33,441 nt of DNA from Deltaproteobacteria bacterium (GTDB taxonomy: Bacteria; Desulfobacterota; Syntrophorhabdia; Syntrophorhabdales; Syntrophorhabdaceae). This document shows, in pieces, positions 15,096-23,545 of the stretch. Under the pieces are notes generated by a model. That model made no database searches and had not been told where the DNA came from. It saw only the letters and a list, made by a program, of their open reading frames with translations. The first letter of the stretch is position 1. Each line of letters starts with the position of its first letter. The stretch lies in assembly GCA_022711595.1 (NCBI GenBank), contig JAKLET010000034.1, forward strand, positions 1 through 33,441. Reading direction: 5' to 3'. The position numbers were made by a program, and so were the translations under genes.

Positions 15096-18017
15096 ATGAA
15101 ACCAGGGTCGAACAGACTTCCAGTTAACGATCACAGCAATGATGCCTCAACCGTCAGGCAGGGAAGCCGCCGCATCCTGGTCTGGGGGCTCCTGTCCACC
15201 CTGTTCTTTGCCGCCCTCTTCGTGTTCAAACCGAACCTGTTCCAGCCCCTTGACCTTATAAATTATGACTTTCTCCTTAAAAGATTCCCCAACAACCACA
15301 TCGGCGGCAGGGTGGTGATCGTCGAACTCGATGAAAAAACCCTGAATCGTTACGGCCAGTGGCCCTGGCCCCGCTACCGGGTGGCAGGACTGCTCGACAA
15401 GATCGCCGCCATGGAGCCGGCTGCCGCAGGCCTCGACATGGTTTTTGCCGAACCCGACAGGACCTCCGCGGGGCAGCTGCTGAAAGACCTCAGGACCGTT
15501 TACAAACGCAGTATACCCCTTGACCGTCTTCCCGCCGAGTTGAGCGACAACGATCGCATCCTTTCGAAGGCGCTCGCCCGGGGCCCCTTTGTCCTTGGCA
15601 TCCAGTTCCATTTCAACGGGCACGCGGGCAATCCGGAACAATGTCTTCTGCATCCCGTCAGGGTTTCCCTCCTGAGGGATACGGGAAAAAGGAGAGAGGG
15701 CCCCGATATTCCGGGAAGCCCCGGTGCCCTGTGCAACCTGGCGATGCTGGCGCGGAGCGTCAGCGCTTCAGGATTTTTAAACTTCAGCCCGGACCACGAC
15801 GGCATGCTGAGACGCCTTCCTCTGCTCATCCAATACAACGGAGAGACCTATGCCAGCCTGGCCCTAGCCACTGTCCTGAAATTCAGGGGAGCAGGCGGTA
15901 TCCTTCTTAAAAAAGACGGGAGCACCCTGCGGTCGCTCAATTTCAACGGGACCTCCGTTCCCGTTGACACTCACGGCCAGCTGCTGATCAAATTCCGGGG
16001 GCCGAAGAGAAGCCTTGACTATGTGTCTGCCGCGGACATCATGGACGGGAGCGTCCCGCCGGAGAGACTGCGGGGGCGGATCGTTTTCGTCGGCGCCTCT
16101 GCGGCGGGCCTTGCCGAATCGCTTGCAACACCTCTGGGCCCTACATACCCTGGCGTAGAGGTGCATGCGACCGTTGCCGACAACCTCCTGGCGGGCGATT
16201 TCATTTCCGTACCGGGCTGGTCAGGCGGGCTTACCCTGCTGCTTATCCTTGTTCCGGGCGCATTGCTGGGCCTGCTGCTCGGTTTTCGAAACGCCATTCC
16301 CTACTGCTTCGCTGCCGTGCTGCTCTTTATCGCCGGGTTATGGCTGATGACGCAACAGGTGTTCTTTCGCTCGGGACTGTTCGTGGGGACGGCATTCCCG
16401 ATCGCGTCCGTTGTCTGCGCTTACCTGCTGCTTGCCTTCATGAAACACCGTTCGGACCAGAAACTGGCGGAAGAAAAGACCCGCCAGTCCGAGGAAAAGT
16501 TCATGAACATCTTCATGTCCGCGCCCTACTGCATTGCCATCACCCGGATGAAGGACGGTCTCATACTCGACGCGAACCGCGGCTTTGAAGAAACCCTGGG
16601 ATGGAAGCGCCAGGAAGCCATCGGCATACGGTCGACAGACCCGCACTTCAATTTCTGGGTCGACCCCGGGGAACGTGAGTTCATGGTGGAAGAGCTGAAA
16701 GCCGGCAGGGAGATTATGCAGCGGGAATTCCAATTCAGGGGATCCGACGGTGTCCCGCGCCCGGGCATTTACTCCGCAAGGCCCACCCGGATCACGGGCG
16801 AGGCCTGCCTTATCTTTATCCTGCAGGATATCACGAGCCGGAAACGATTGGAGGAAGATCGCCAAAAACTGGAGCACCAATTGCTTCAGACCCGGAAAAT
16901 GGACGCCATCGGGCAGTTGGCAGGAGGCATTGCCCATGACTTCAACAACATGCTCAGCGTGATCATCGGCAATACCGAACTGGCGCTCAGCAAAGTTTCC
17001 CCCTCTGAACGCCTCTATGAGGCACTTCAGGATATCCTGAATGCGGGAAGGCGGTCCGCGGACCTGACCCGCCAACTGCTGGCCTTTGCCCGCAAGCAGA
17101 CCGTCAGCCCAAAGGTGTTGGACCTGAACGACACCGTGGCGGGCATTCTCAAGATGCTTCAGAGGCTTATCGGCGAGAACATCAATCTGGTATGGAAACC
17201 CGGGCAGGCGCTCTGGCATGTCAGGATAGACCCGTCCCAGGTCGACCAGCTCCTTGCAAATCTGACAGTGAACGCCCGTGACGCCATGAACGATGCAGGG
17301 GAGGTCATTATCAGAACCTCCAATATTGTCTGTGATGAAGCCTATTTATCAGCTCACCCGGAATCCGCTCCCGGGGAATACGTATCGCTGGAGGTGAGCG
17401 ACGAGGGCTGCGGAATAGAGAAAGAGACAATGGCGAACATCTTCGAACCCTTCTTCACCACCAAGAAAGAAGGCGTGGGGACAGGCCTCGGCCTGGCTAC
17501 CGTATACGGGATCGTCAAACAGAACGGAGGGTTCATCAATGTAGACAGCGAGCCGGGGCGGGGCACGACCTTCCGGATCTGCCTGCCCCGATTCAGTGCC
17601 GGGCTTAAGGAAACCTCAGACCACGATTCGTCGGATAGGGTCGAGGGAGGCACCGAGACGGTCCTGATCGTGGAGGATGAGGGGTCGGTTCTGAGCCTCG
17701 GCAAAGAAATGCTTGAAACGCTGGGCTACAAGGTGCTGGCGGTCGACGGGGCGGACCATGCCCTCCGATTGGCCGGGGAATATGGCGGGAACATCGACCT
17801 GCTGCTCACCGATGTGGTGATGCCGGGCATGAACGGGAGGGAACTTGCCCGAAGGATCGTTGCCATTAAACCGGGCCTGAAATGCCTGTACATGTCCGGG
17901 TACGCGGCAGACCTGATCACGCGCCAGGGTTTTCTGGAGGAAGGCATTCAATTCATCAGCAAACCGTTCTCTCTGGCTGATCTGGCCGACAAGATCCGGA
18001 GAACGCTGAAATCCTGA
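15096..18017 (+). CDS. CHASE2-PAS hybrid histidine kinase with receiver domain
   Basis: 973 residues. Order: one membrane helix (about 27-48), a periplasmic CHASE2 sensor domain (about 50-345, with VIVELDEKTLNRYGQWPWPR and FVGASAAGL landmarks), two or three more membrane helices (about 370-445), a PAS domain (about 465-590), and a HisKA domain with His614 in GGIAHDFNNML. The HATPase_c domain has N-A-R-D-A, DEGCGI and the FFTTKKEGVGTGLGL loop, and the C-terminal receiver domain has the phospho-acceptor Asp906 in LLLTDVVMPG. All catalytic motifs appear intact. CHASE2 commonly senses extracytoplasmic signals next to FecR genes. No separate response regulator with an output domain lies nearby, so the phosphorelay partner is elsewhere. 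Confidence 0.93.
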   Translation: MKPGSNRLPVNDHSNDASTVRQGSRRILVWGLLSTLFFAALFVFKPNLFQPLDLINYDFLLKRFPNNHIGGRVVIVELDEKTLNRYGQWPWPRYRVAGLLDKIAAMEPAAAGLDMVFAEPDRTSAGQLLKDLRTVYKRSIPLDRLPAELSDNDRILSKALARGPFVLGIQFHFNGHAGNPEQCLLHPVRVSLLRDTGKRREGPDIPGSPGALCNLAMLARSVSASGFLNFSPDHDGMLRRLPLLIQYNGETYASLALATVLKFRGAGGILLKKDGSTLRSLNFNGTSVPVDTHGQLLIKFRGPKRSLDYVSAADIMDGSVPPERLRGRIVFVGASAAGLAESLATPLGPTYPGVEVHATVADNLLAGDFISVPGWSGGLTLLLILVPGALLGLLLGFRNAIPYCFAAVLLFIAGLWLMTQQVFFRSGLFVGTAFPIASVVCAYLLLAFMKHRSDQKLAEEKTRQSEEKFMNIFMSAPYCIAITRMKDGLILDANRGFEETLGWKRQEAIGIRSTDPHFNFWVDPGEREFMVEELKAGREIMQREFQFRGSDGVPRPGIYSARPTRITGEACLIFILQDITSRKRLEEDRQKLEHQLLQTRKMDAIGQLAGGIAHDFNNMLSVIIGNTELALSKVSPSERLYEALQDILNAGRRSADLTRQLLAFARKQTVSPKVLDLNDTVAGILKMLQRLIGENINLVWKPGQALWHVRIDPSQVDQLLANLTVNARDAMNDAGEVIIRTSNIVCDEAYLSAHPESAPGEYVSLEVSDEGCGIEKETMANIFEPFFTTKKEGVGTGLGLATVYGIVKQNGGFINVDSEPGRGTTFRICLPRFSAGLKETSDHDSSDRVEGGTETVLIVEDEGSVLSLGKEMLETLGYKVLAVDGADHALRLAGEYGGNIDLLLTDVVMPGMNGRELARRIVAIKPGLKCLYMSGYAADLITRQGFLEEGIQFISKPFSLADLADKIRRTLKS

Positions 18018-18126
18018 AATACGATTTTCAACCGTTCTTTCTTAACATCTCTTATATTGACAAATAATTCATTATCATGTTTTAGATATTAATGACGGCA
18101 AACCAAAAAGCTTCAGGAAATTCTTG

Positions 18127-18194
18127 ATCCGTTGAAAAGGGCCCTGAAAGACCGGGGGTAGGCCCTATGGGTTTCTTTGAAACGGATAGCCGTT
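18127..18194 (+). promoter_or_regulatory. Candidate structured leader with mutually exclusive stems
   Basis: ATCCGTT (18127-18133) can pair with AACGGAT (18181-18187) around an inner GGGCC/GGCCC stem (18139-18143 with 18161-18165). Alternatively AACGG (18181-18185) pairs with CCGTT (18190-18194) over a four-base loop. The two outer pairings share the same strand, as in a switch or attenuator. A TTGACA hexamer at 18057-18062 could be a -35 element, though no good -10 follows. No known riboswitch consensus is recognised. Confidence 0.35.
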
Positions 18195-18233
18195 CCACAC
18201 ACAGCATCTAAAAACAATTAACTGGAGTCCGCA

Positions 18234-18998
18234 ATGATAAGAACGATCAAGTTCCTTGTTCTCTTGCTCTTCCTGACGGCAGTGTCCGAACCCGTTGCCA
18301 CGGCCGGCAGTGTCATCTGTGAATGCCCTTCAAAGAGATGCTTCAGCGCCGGTCAATGGTGGCCGTACTGCCCCGAATGTGTATGCAGCGCCACCACGGC
18401 CACTTACGGGCCGGAGCCTTACACGCAGCCCGTTGATTCCAGCTTTCTCAAGAATAACTTCAACATCGACTACAACAACCTGATGCAGTTCATCCGGGAC
18501 GCCTTCGAGCCTCCTCTCACCCAGAAGCAGATCTCCGATCTTCTCGGCCAGGCGGGACAGGCGACCTCGGACGGACTGCCGACCTACGAGATCAGAAGTC
18601 TCTATGAGCCCTCCTATCAGTACTCGATGCTGGAGATCAAGTACGACACCATCAAACTGAGCGATAATGCGCTCGATCGAAAACTGCTGGAGGCTGCCCT
18701 GAAAAATGTAGGGAAAGTGGAGACCATTTTCGGGCCCATGGACATGAACCTTCTCGCTGCCGCGGCGGCCGCTGCCCAGCATGGATTGAGCAAGGAAGAC
18801 ATGGGATTGGCGGACAAGGTGTTTGACCGTTTCAAGGAAAAGATGCAGGCCCTGGAGCAGATATTTCCCAACGCCATGAAGAACCTCGATGATGCCACCA
18901 CGGCAAAGCTATACCAGGATGCGGTCAATGAGGTCAAGGCGGGTGAGGAGCTGCGTAAGAACCTGGACGATGTTTACGGGGGAAGCCTTCCGGAATAG
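18234..18998 (+). CDS. Exported Cys-rich protein of unknown function
   Basis: 254 residues, family not recognised. Residues 1-24 are a signal peptide (IRTIKFLVLLLFLTAVS, cleaved near A-T-A-G). The mature N terminus is Cys-rich, with five Cys between residues 29 and 51 (C-E-C-P ... C-F ... C-P-E-C-V-C), likely disulfide-linked. The remaining roughly 190 residues are helical, with an Ala-rich segment near 180 and a heptad-like C terminus. The ribosome site is CTGGAG. It lies between the CHASE2 kinase and a TPR/beta-barrel protein, 79 nt before the latter, so it is probably a periplasmic or surface partner of that protein. Confidence 0.75.
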   Translation: MIRTIKFLVLLLFLTAVSEPVATAGSVICECPSKRCFSAGQWWPYCPECVCSATTATYGPEPYTQPVDSSFLKNNFNIDYNNLMQFIRDAFEPPLTQKQISDLLGQAGQATSDGLPTYEIRSLYEPSYQYSMLEIKYDTIKLSDNALDRKLLEAALKNVGKVETIFGPMDMNLLAAAAAAAQHGLSKEDMGLADKVFDRFKEKMQALEQIFPNAMKNLDDATTAKLYQDAVNEVKAGEELRKNLDDVYGGSLPE

Positions 18999-19076
18999 CC
19001 GCAGTATGAACAATATATCTATTACTGACCTTCCGGCAAAAGGACATGATGACATGACCATCAGGAGTGGACAAAT

Positions 19077-20585
19077 ATGAAGATCAAGATCACGCTCACC
19101 GTATTTCTCGCATTGCTTATTTCCTGGACAGCCGCCCACGCCGATGTCGACATGATCGGCGCGGTCGTGACCCTGGCGGACAAAGCCTGCATGGAAAAGA
19201 GGTACGACGACGCCGCCAGGTCCTACGAGGCCCTGCTCAAGGCCCTCGACCCGAAGTCCGCCTGGACACCCTACGTCAAATATCGCCTGGCAAGGATACG
19301 GCTCGTAAAGGGCAAGACCGCCGAAGCCCTCGCAGGCATGGAAGACCTCGCGCGCCTCTACCCCGAAAACGCCTTCGTTGCCTACGACCACGCCCTCGCC
19401 CTCTTCTATAACAGGAAGTATAAAGAGGCAATCCCTGCCTTCGAGAAGGCCGCTTCGGGCCATAAGAACTTCGAGCCCCAATGCCGCTACTACATAGGCG
19501 CCTGCCGGATAGCACTGGGTGAAGTTGACGAGGGGAAAAAAGACCTCAAGAAGGTCACGGAAACAGCCCCCGGTTCGGTGGACGCAAAGAAGGCGCAGGA
19601 ACTGCTTGCCAGAGTGGAGCAGGCCCTTGCAGAGGTTTCCGGCATGGAAAAACTGGCTTCCGTCACCGCCGCCCCGAGACGGCCCACCAAGGAAAAACCA
19701 TGGGCTTTTTCTATCTCTTTGGGCATTGAGTACGATTCCAACGTGGGCCTCATACCTTCGCAACAGGAAAAACCGGAGGATGTCTCAAACACCGGTGACT
19801 GGCGGGCGGTCTACAGCCTCGGCGGTGTCTATGAGTTCCTCAACACGGGCAAGGATTTCGCCGGTGTCAGGGCCAGCCTGTACGGGACCACCCAGTTGCA
19901 CGACACCCCGTTCAATGTTGAGAATGGCTTGCTGAGCCTTTATTACAAGCACAACTTCGGCGACACCTTCCAGTTCAGGATCAGCCCCTTCATCTCCAAG
20001 ACCTGGCTCAAGGACTCTCCGCAGAGCTGGTTCTGGGGAATAACCCCGGGTTTTTCCTGGCAGCCTGTCCGATGGACGTGGACGGACCTGGACTTCACCT
20101 ACACAAAGGCGGCATTCCTGACCACGCCCGACTACCCGCAGGAAGACCGCAGCGGCGATAACTATTTTTTTACGCTCAAACAGAACTTCACCTTCACCTC
20201 GCTGCTCATCAACAAGAAAAATACCTATTTCGGCGTATGGCTGAACTATGGGAAATCCAACACGGACGGGTCGTCCTATGACAACAACAGCCGGGGTTTC
20301 GGAGCGCAGGTCCAGCAGGAGTTTCCTTATACCTTCACGGCGCTCTTGAGCTACGGCTACGGGAAAACGCACTACGACAACCCCAATATCCGAAGCGCGA
20401 CGCTGGAAAAGAGGGACGACAGCAGCCACATCCTTTCCCTGAACCTCTTCAAGAGGCTTGACACCATCTCAGACCATCTTTCGGCATATGCGGGCTGGCG
20501 ATGGTACAAGAACGATTCCAACATCCGGGATTACTATTCGTACAGCTCCAACACCTACTCGATGGGGATCATACTCGATTTCTAA
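19077..20585 (+). CDS. TPR-containing outer-membrane beta-barrel protein
   Basis: 502 residues. A signal peptide (1-22, cleaved near AHA-D) is followed by a TPR-like helical region (about 25-200), shown by repeated A-x-x-x-Y-x-x-L-L and LYPENAFVAYDHALALFY-type helices. After a linker, residues about 215-502 are a transmembrane beta-barrel: alternating aromatic strands, the YDSNVGL motif common at the start of such barrels, and a C-terminal Phe (ILDF) that suits BAM recognition. Architecture resembles surface lipoprotein assembly modifier (Slam-type) and other TPR-porin proteins, but I do not claim that function. The ribosome site AGGAG is 8 nt upstream. It probably exports or displays the neighbouring Cys-rich protein, which is inference. 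Confidence 0.82.
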   Translation: MKIKITLTVFLALLISWTAAHADVDMIGAVVTLADKACMEKRYDDAARSYEALLKALDPKSAWTPYVKYRLARIRLVKGKTAEALAGMEDLARLYPENAFVAYDHALALFYNRKYKEAIPAFEKAASGHKNFEPQCRYYIGACRIALGEVDEGKKDLKKVTETAPGSVDAKKAQELLARVEQALAEVSGMEKLASVTAAPRRPTKEKPWAFSISLGIEYDSNVGLIPSQQEKPEDVSNTGDWRAVYSLGGVYEFLNTGKDFAGVRASLYGTTQLHDTPFNVENGLLSLYYKHNFGDTFQFRISPFISKTWLKDSPQSWFWGITPGFSWQPVRWTWTDLDFTYTKAAFLTTPDYPQEDRSGDNYFFTLKQNFTFTSLLINKKNTYFGVWLNYGKSNTDGSSYDNNSRGFGAQVQQEFPYTFTALLSYGYGKTHYDNPNIRSATLEKRDDSSHILSLNLFKRLDTISDHLSAYAGWRWYKNDSNIRDYYSYSSNTYSMGIILDF

Positions 20586-20589
20586 ACCG

Positions 20590-20662
20590 CCTGCCGCGTG
20601 AAGACGCCAGGCAAAAGAAATCTTTTGCCGCATATCGACAACAAGGAAAGCTTCACGGCAGG
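20590..20662 (+). terminator. Nested hairpin after the beta-barrel gene
   Basis: An outer stem pairs CCTGCCGCGTGAAG (20590-20603) with CTTCACGGCAGG (20651-20662) with a two-base bulge. An inner perfect stem pairs GGCAAAAGA (20610-20618) with TCTTTTGCC (20621-20629). There is no clean T-run, so it may protect or process the 3' end rather than terminate intrinsically. Confidence 0.45.
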
Positions 20663-20810
20663 AAAAGTCTCCCGTTTCTTGCGCTCAAGGTATCTGCGTT
20701 TACCTGCGGTGAAAAAGTCTCTTCATTTTTCTAACCGGACAAACCGATCCTTTTGAAAGGAAAAGATCATTTACAGGTAACCAGATGGAATATTGGGATC
20801 ATCTTGACAC

Positions 20811-20840
20811 TTGACACGGGCAGTGATCTTTTACTATAAA
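20811..20840 (+). promoter_or_regulatory. Sigma70-type promoter for the 65-residue protein
   Basis: A consensus TTGACA (20811-20816) and TATAAA (20835-20840) are 18 bp apart, 36 nt before the ATG at 20876. A second TTGACA overlaps just upstream (20804-20809). The predicted leader carries an AGAGGAG ribosome site. Confidence 0.65.
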
Positions 20841-20875
20841 ATATAGTCGTACTAATACTAAAGAGGAGTAGCAGA

Positions 20876-21073
20876 ATGGATGAGATCGTCAAAATAGCAA
20901 TTGATGAATACGAGAAAAAGCCGGACGGTTCCTGGGTTTGTGTCAAAAATTCAGATGTTACCACTAAAACCGGGAAGGTGATCAGAATAGCTCCTGGCAC
21001 CGCTTTCAGCAAAGGCCGCACATTCCTGGGACTTGACATTGCAGAAGCGCTGGATAAGATCAGCGGAAATTAA
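20876..21073 (+). CDS. Small protein of unknown function (65 residues)
   Basis: 65 residues, not recognised. The composition is soluble and mixed, with a central beta-like segment (VTTKTGKVIRIAPGT) and a short C-terminal helix. It has its own near-consensus promoter and a strong ribosome site (AGAGGAG, 7 nt before the ATG), so it is very probably translated. It is not part of a larger operon: about 290 bases separate it from the preceding gene and 250 from the next. A perfect inverted repeat follows 37 nt after its stop. Confidence 0.72.
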   Translation: MDEIVKIAIDEYEKKPDGSWVCVKNSDVTTKTGKVIRIAPGTAFSKGRTFLGLDIAEALDKISGN

Positions 21074-21110
21074 AAAAACAAAATATTTTACACTCTGGGA
21101 GGGACGCTTG

Positions 21111-21140
21111 TCGAGCGAGAGAGGGATGATTCTCGCTCGA
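21111..21140. repeat. Perfect 10-bp inverted repeat
   Basis: TCGAGCGAGA (21111-21120) and TCTCGCTCGA (21131-21140) are exact inverted copies separated by 10 bases. No T-run follows on either strand, so it is not a standard intrinsic terminator; it may stabilise the small gene's mRNA 3' end or bind a dimeric protein. Confidence 0.6.
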
Positions 21141-21272
21141 TGACATTCATTCTCCAGCATTTTATTTGTTCCAGCCGTTAAGTTTCTCTTGTTTAATGGA
21201 GAAACAACGGACGCCCCGTTTGACTCCCAAACGGTCTAAATCCACTCATAAGGTGTAGATGCTCCGGGCATC

Positions 21273-21333
21273 TGTCATAAATTATATTGACGATATGTCA
21301 TTATGACAGTATAATTGGTTTAATTATGACATA
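21273..21333 (+). promoter_or_regulatory. Promoter with palindromic operator; near-leaderless start for the AAA ATPase
   Basis: TTGACG (21287-21292) and a perfect TATAAT (21310-21315) are 17 bp apart. The spacer holds the palindrome TGTCATTATGACA (21296-21308). Half-site-like copies flank it: TGTCATAA at 21273-21280 and ATTATGACATA at 21323-21333, the latter covering the ATG at 21326. Transcription from this promoter should start near 21322, leaving only a few bases before the ATG and no ribosome site. The layout suggests repression by a dimer and leaderless translation. Confidence 0.65.
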
Positions 21334-22540
21334 TTTCGACAGGGAGATAAGCGATCTGATACTTGCGGCCGCGGCAGACATGCCCGTGATCGTCCTTACG
21401 GGAATGCGCCAGACGGGCAAGAGCACCTTTCTGCAATCCCAGAAGGAACTTCGCTCCTGGAAGTATGTAACCCTTGACGACTTCAACCAGCTCGCTGCCT
21501 GCAAAGAAAACCCCGATGGATTTGTCGCCTCGGAAGAGCACATGATCATTGACGAGGCGCAGCGCTGCCCGGAACTCTTCGTTGCGATCAAGAGCTCCGT
21601 CGACCGCAAGCGTTTGCCGGGAAGGTTCATTCTTTCCGGCTCTGCCAATTTTCTCTTGATGAAGGGGATCTCCGAAAGCCTTGCCGGCCGTGCCGCCTAT
21701 TTCAACATGCATCCCTTCACACGGCGAGAGTGCACAAAAAAGACGGCTGCGCCCCCTTTCATCAAGACTTTCTTTGAAACGCTCTCTTTTTCCACAAATC
21801 AGGATACAACACCCGTCGGGCCTGATGAGATCAGAAGGGGGGGGATACCGCCTGTCGCCCTCGGGCTCGTCAAAGACAGCGATCTGTGGTTTCGCGGCTA
21901 CGAGCAGACATACCTTGAGCGGGACATCCGGGACCTGGGCAGGATCGGGGACATCATTCCTTTCAGGGCGCTTCTGCGTCTGCTCTCTTTGAGGACCGGT
22001 AAGATCCTGAGTGTAAGCGAACTGGGACGCGATGCCAGAATGCGGTCTGCGGCTGTTTCGAATTACCTGTCGTTAATGGAGGTCTCCTGCATTTTTTACC
22101 GGCTTGCCCCGTTCCTGGAAAACCGCGCGACCCGTCTGATCAAGTCTCCCAAGGTCTATATGTCTGATTCAGGCCTGGCCTCATTTCTCGCGGGAGCGGA
22201 CGATGTGGAAAAAGACCCCCTGTACGGTGCCCTGCTCGAAACCTATGTCGCTCAGAACCTCACGGGGATACTGCATTCCACCTGGCCGAAGGCGGAACTC
22301 TTTTTCTGGAACATCCAGGGCAGGCATGAGGTTGATTTCGTCATTAGTGCGGGCAAGAAATGTATCGCGGTGGAAATAAAGGGATCTTCTCGGTGGGACC
22401 GGCAGGACCTGTCCGGGCTGAAAGCGTTCCTGGCTGCGACACCGCAATGCGTCGCGGGGATCCTGGCATACAACGGTCCATCTCCGATAAGCGTTGGGGA
22501 GAGGCTCTGGGCAATCCCGATCGGCATGCTCATTTCCTGA
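21326..22540 (+). CDS. DUF4143-type AAA ATPase (AAA_14 family)
   Basis: 404 residues. Walker A is GMRQTGKST (26-34), Walker B is MIIDEAQ, and sensor-like LSGSANFLL follows; this is the AAA_14 module. The C-terminal part is a DUF4143 region ending in a PD-(D/E)xK-like pattern: EVDFVI followed by CIAVEIKGS. The family is very common and poorly understood; its members are single-gene, mobile, and thought to act on nucleic acid or as regulators. The frame opens at 21287, but that would begin inside the promoter's -35 element, so the ATG at 21326 is chosen although it has no ribosome site. The gene stands alone, with its own operator-bearing promoter. Confidence 0.88.
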   Translation: MTYFDREISDLILAAAADMPVIVLTGMRQTGKSTFLQSQKELRSWKYVTLDDFNQLAACKENPDGFVASEEHMIIDEAQRCPELFVAIKSSVDRKRLPGRFILSGSANFLLMKGISESLAGRAAYFNMHPFTRRECTKKTAAPPFIKTFFETLSFSTNQDTTPVGPDEIRRGGIPPVALGLVKDSDLWFRGYEQTYLERDIRDLGRIGDIIPFRALLRLLSLRTGKILSVSELGRDARMRSAAVSNYLSLMEVSCIFYRLAPFLENRATRLIKSPKVYMSDSGLASFLAGADDVEKDPLYGALLETYVAQNLTGILHSTWPKAELFFWNIQGRHEVDFVISAGKKCIAVEIKGSSRWDRQDLSGLKAFLAATPQCVAGILAYNGPSPISVGERLWAIPIGMLIS

Positions 22541-22878
22541 CGCGCACGACATCGATCTCGGTCACAGGACCGCATACATCCGGCTTCAACCGTTTCTATG
22601 GTTGTCTGGTTTTTACGGTTTATATGGAAAGGAGTTCCTTCTTCTTTTAACGCTTCACAAACTTTCAAACGCCTCATAAACTCTTAAACTGTCTTTTCGG
22701 GTTTGTTCGTTTAGCAAGAACCAGATAAAACAAAGATAATCAACAAAATGTATCTATTTGCCGTTTGTGTATGGCCATAAATTAAACAGATGTGATATTA
22801 TGTTCATTAATTCGACGACTCCACCGGAAAGCTTATTGACGAATCAAGGTGGTCGTTGACCGCAACAAGGGGATGGAC
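22541..22878. other. Intergenic region with two repeat blocks
   Basis: 338 bases between the AAA ATPase and mntA. The left half is the composite repeat described at 22591-22698. The right half is AT-rich and probably contains the mntA promoter, but no convincing hexamer pair is seen. No gene is supported. Confidence 0.5.
22591..22698. repeat. Composite repeat: 9-bp array plus CTTTCAAAC block
   Basis: A short 9-bp-period array (22591-22625, ending in units GGTTTTTAC and GGTTTATAT, the same last two units as at 27508-27525) is followed by a pyrimidine-rich GGAGTTCCTTCTTCTTTT linker. Then comes a block CGCTTCACAAAC / TTTCAAACGCCTCATAAAC (22650-22698) related to 11984-12029. The whole order recurs inverted at 31786-31863. 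Confidence 0.65.
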
Positions 22879-23172
22879 ATGGAAAACCTCGAGGAAATAA
22901 AAAAAATATTAAAAGAACACAAAGGAACGCTCAGAGAGAGGTTCCACGTGGACAATATCGCGATCTTTGGTTCTTATGCCAGGAAGGAAGCATCGCGTGA
23001 AAGCGATATCGATATACTTGTGGAATTTTCAAAACCCGTGGGATTTGTAACTTTCATAAGGCTTGAGAACTATCTCACCGAACTTATCGGCAAGAAGGTT
23101 GACCTCGTTACTAAAAAGGCGCTTAAACCCAACATCGGCAAGATCATCCTGCAAGAACTTGTTCATGTATAA
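22879..23172 (+). CDS. mntA: MNT-domain nucleotidyltransferase antitoxin
   Basis: 97 residues from the ATG at 22879. The minimal nucleotidyltransferase motif is complete: GSYAR (31-35), then SDIDIL with Asp43 and Asp45, and a third acidic residue at Asp75. The length and the downstream HEPN partner fit MntA of the HEPN/MNT toxin-antitoxin systems, where MntA neutralises HepT by adding AMP to a tyrosine near its active site. The frame is open from a GTG at 22849; I chose 22879 because AAGGGG lies 6 nt upstream and the family starts near the first helix. The stop overlaps the hepT start by 8 nt, so translation is coupled. Confidence 0.9.
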   Translation: MENLEEIKKILKEHKGTLRERFHVDNIAIFGSYARKEASRESDIDILVEFSKPVGFVTFIRLENYLTELIGKKVDLVTKKALKPNIGKIILQELVHV

Positions 23173-23512
23173 TAAGAGACAGCCTCTCGATTACCTCAAT
23201 GATATCCTGGAATCAGTCAACGACATACGCGAGTTCACCAAAGATATGCGCTATGAGGATTTCATCGGTGACCGCAAAACGCTGAAGGCAGTGATCCGTT
23301 GTTTCGAAGTCATAGCTGAGGCAACAAAGGCTTTGCCGTCCGATATCAAAGAGAACCACAAGAAAATACCATGGGCCGAGATCGTCGGTATGCGAAACAA
23401 GCTCATCCATGAATATTTCGGAATCGATACGGAGATCCTGTGGCAATCCATACAGGAAGACCTTGAACCCCTTGAATCCACGGTAAAGACAATATTCTTA
23501 GATTTGAAATAA
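23165..23512 (+). CDS. hepT: HEPN-domain RNase toxin
   Basis: 115 residues from the ATG at 23165. It is a small all-helical HEPN protein (DUF86 family) with the catalytic RX4HXY motif complete: Arg77, His82 and Tyr84 in RNKLIHEY. In characterised pairs HepT cleaves RNA, and its tyrosine in this motif is AMPylated by MntA. The gene overlaps mntA by 8 nt and follows it directly, the usual order of the module. All key residues are intact, so both members are probably functional. It borders the AT-rich island. Confidence 0.92.
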   Translation: MYNKRQPLDYLNDILESVNDIREFTKDMRYEDFIGDRKTLKAVIRCFEVIAEATKALPSDIKENHKKIPWAEIVGMRNKLIHEYFGIDTEILWQSIQEDLEPLESTVKTIFLDLK

Positions 23513-23545
23513 CTGGTTTCTTATTTTTCTTTAGTTTTTCCCGTT

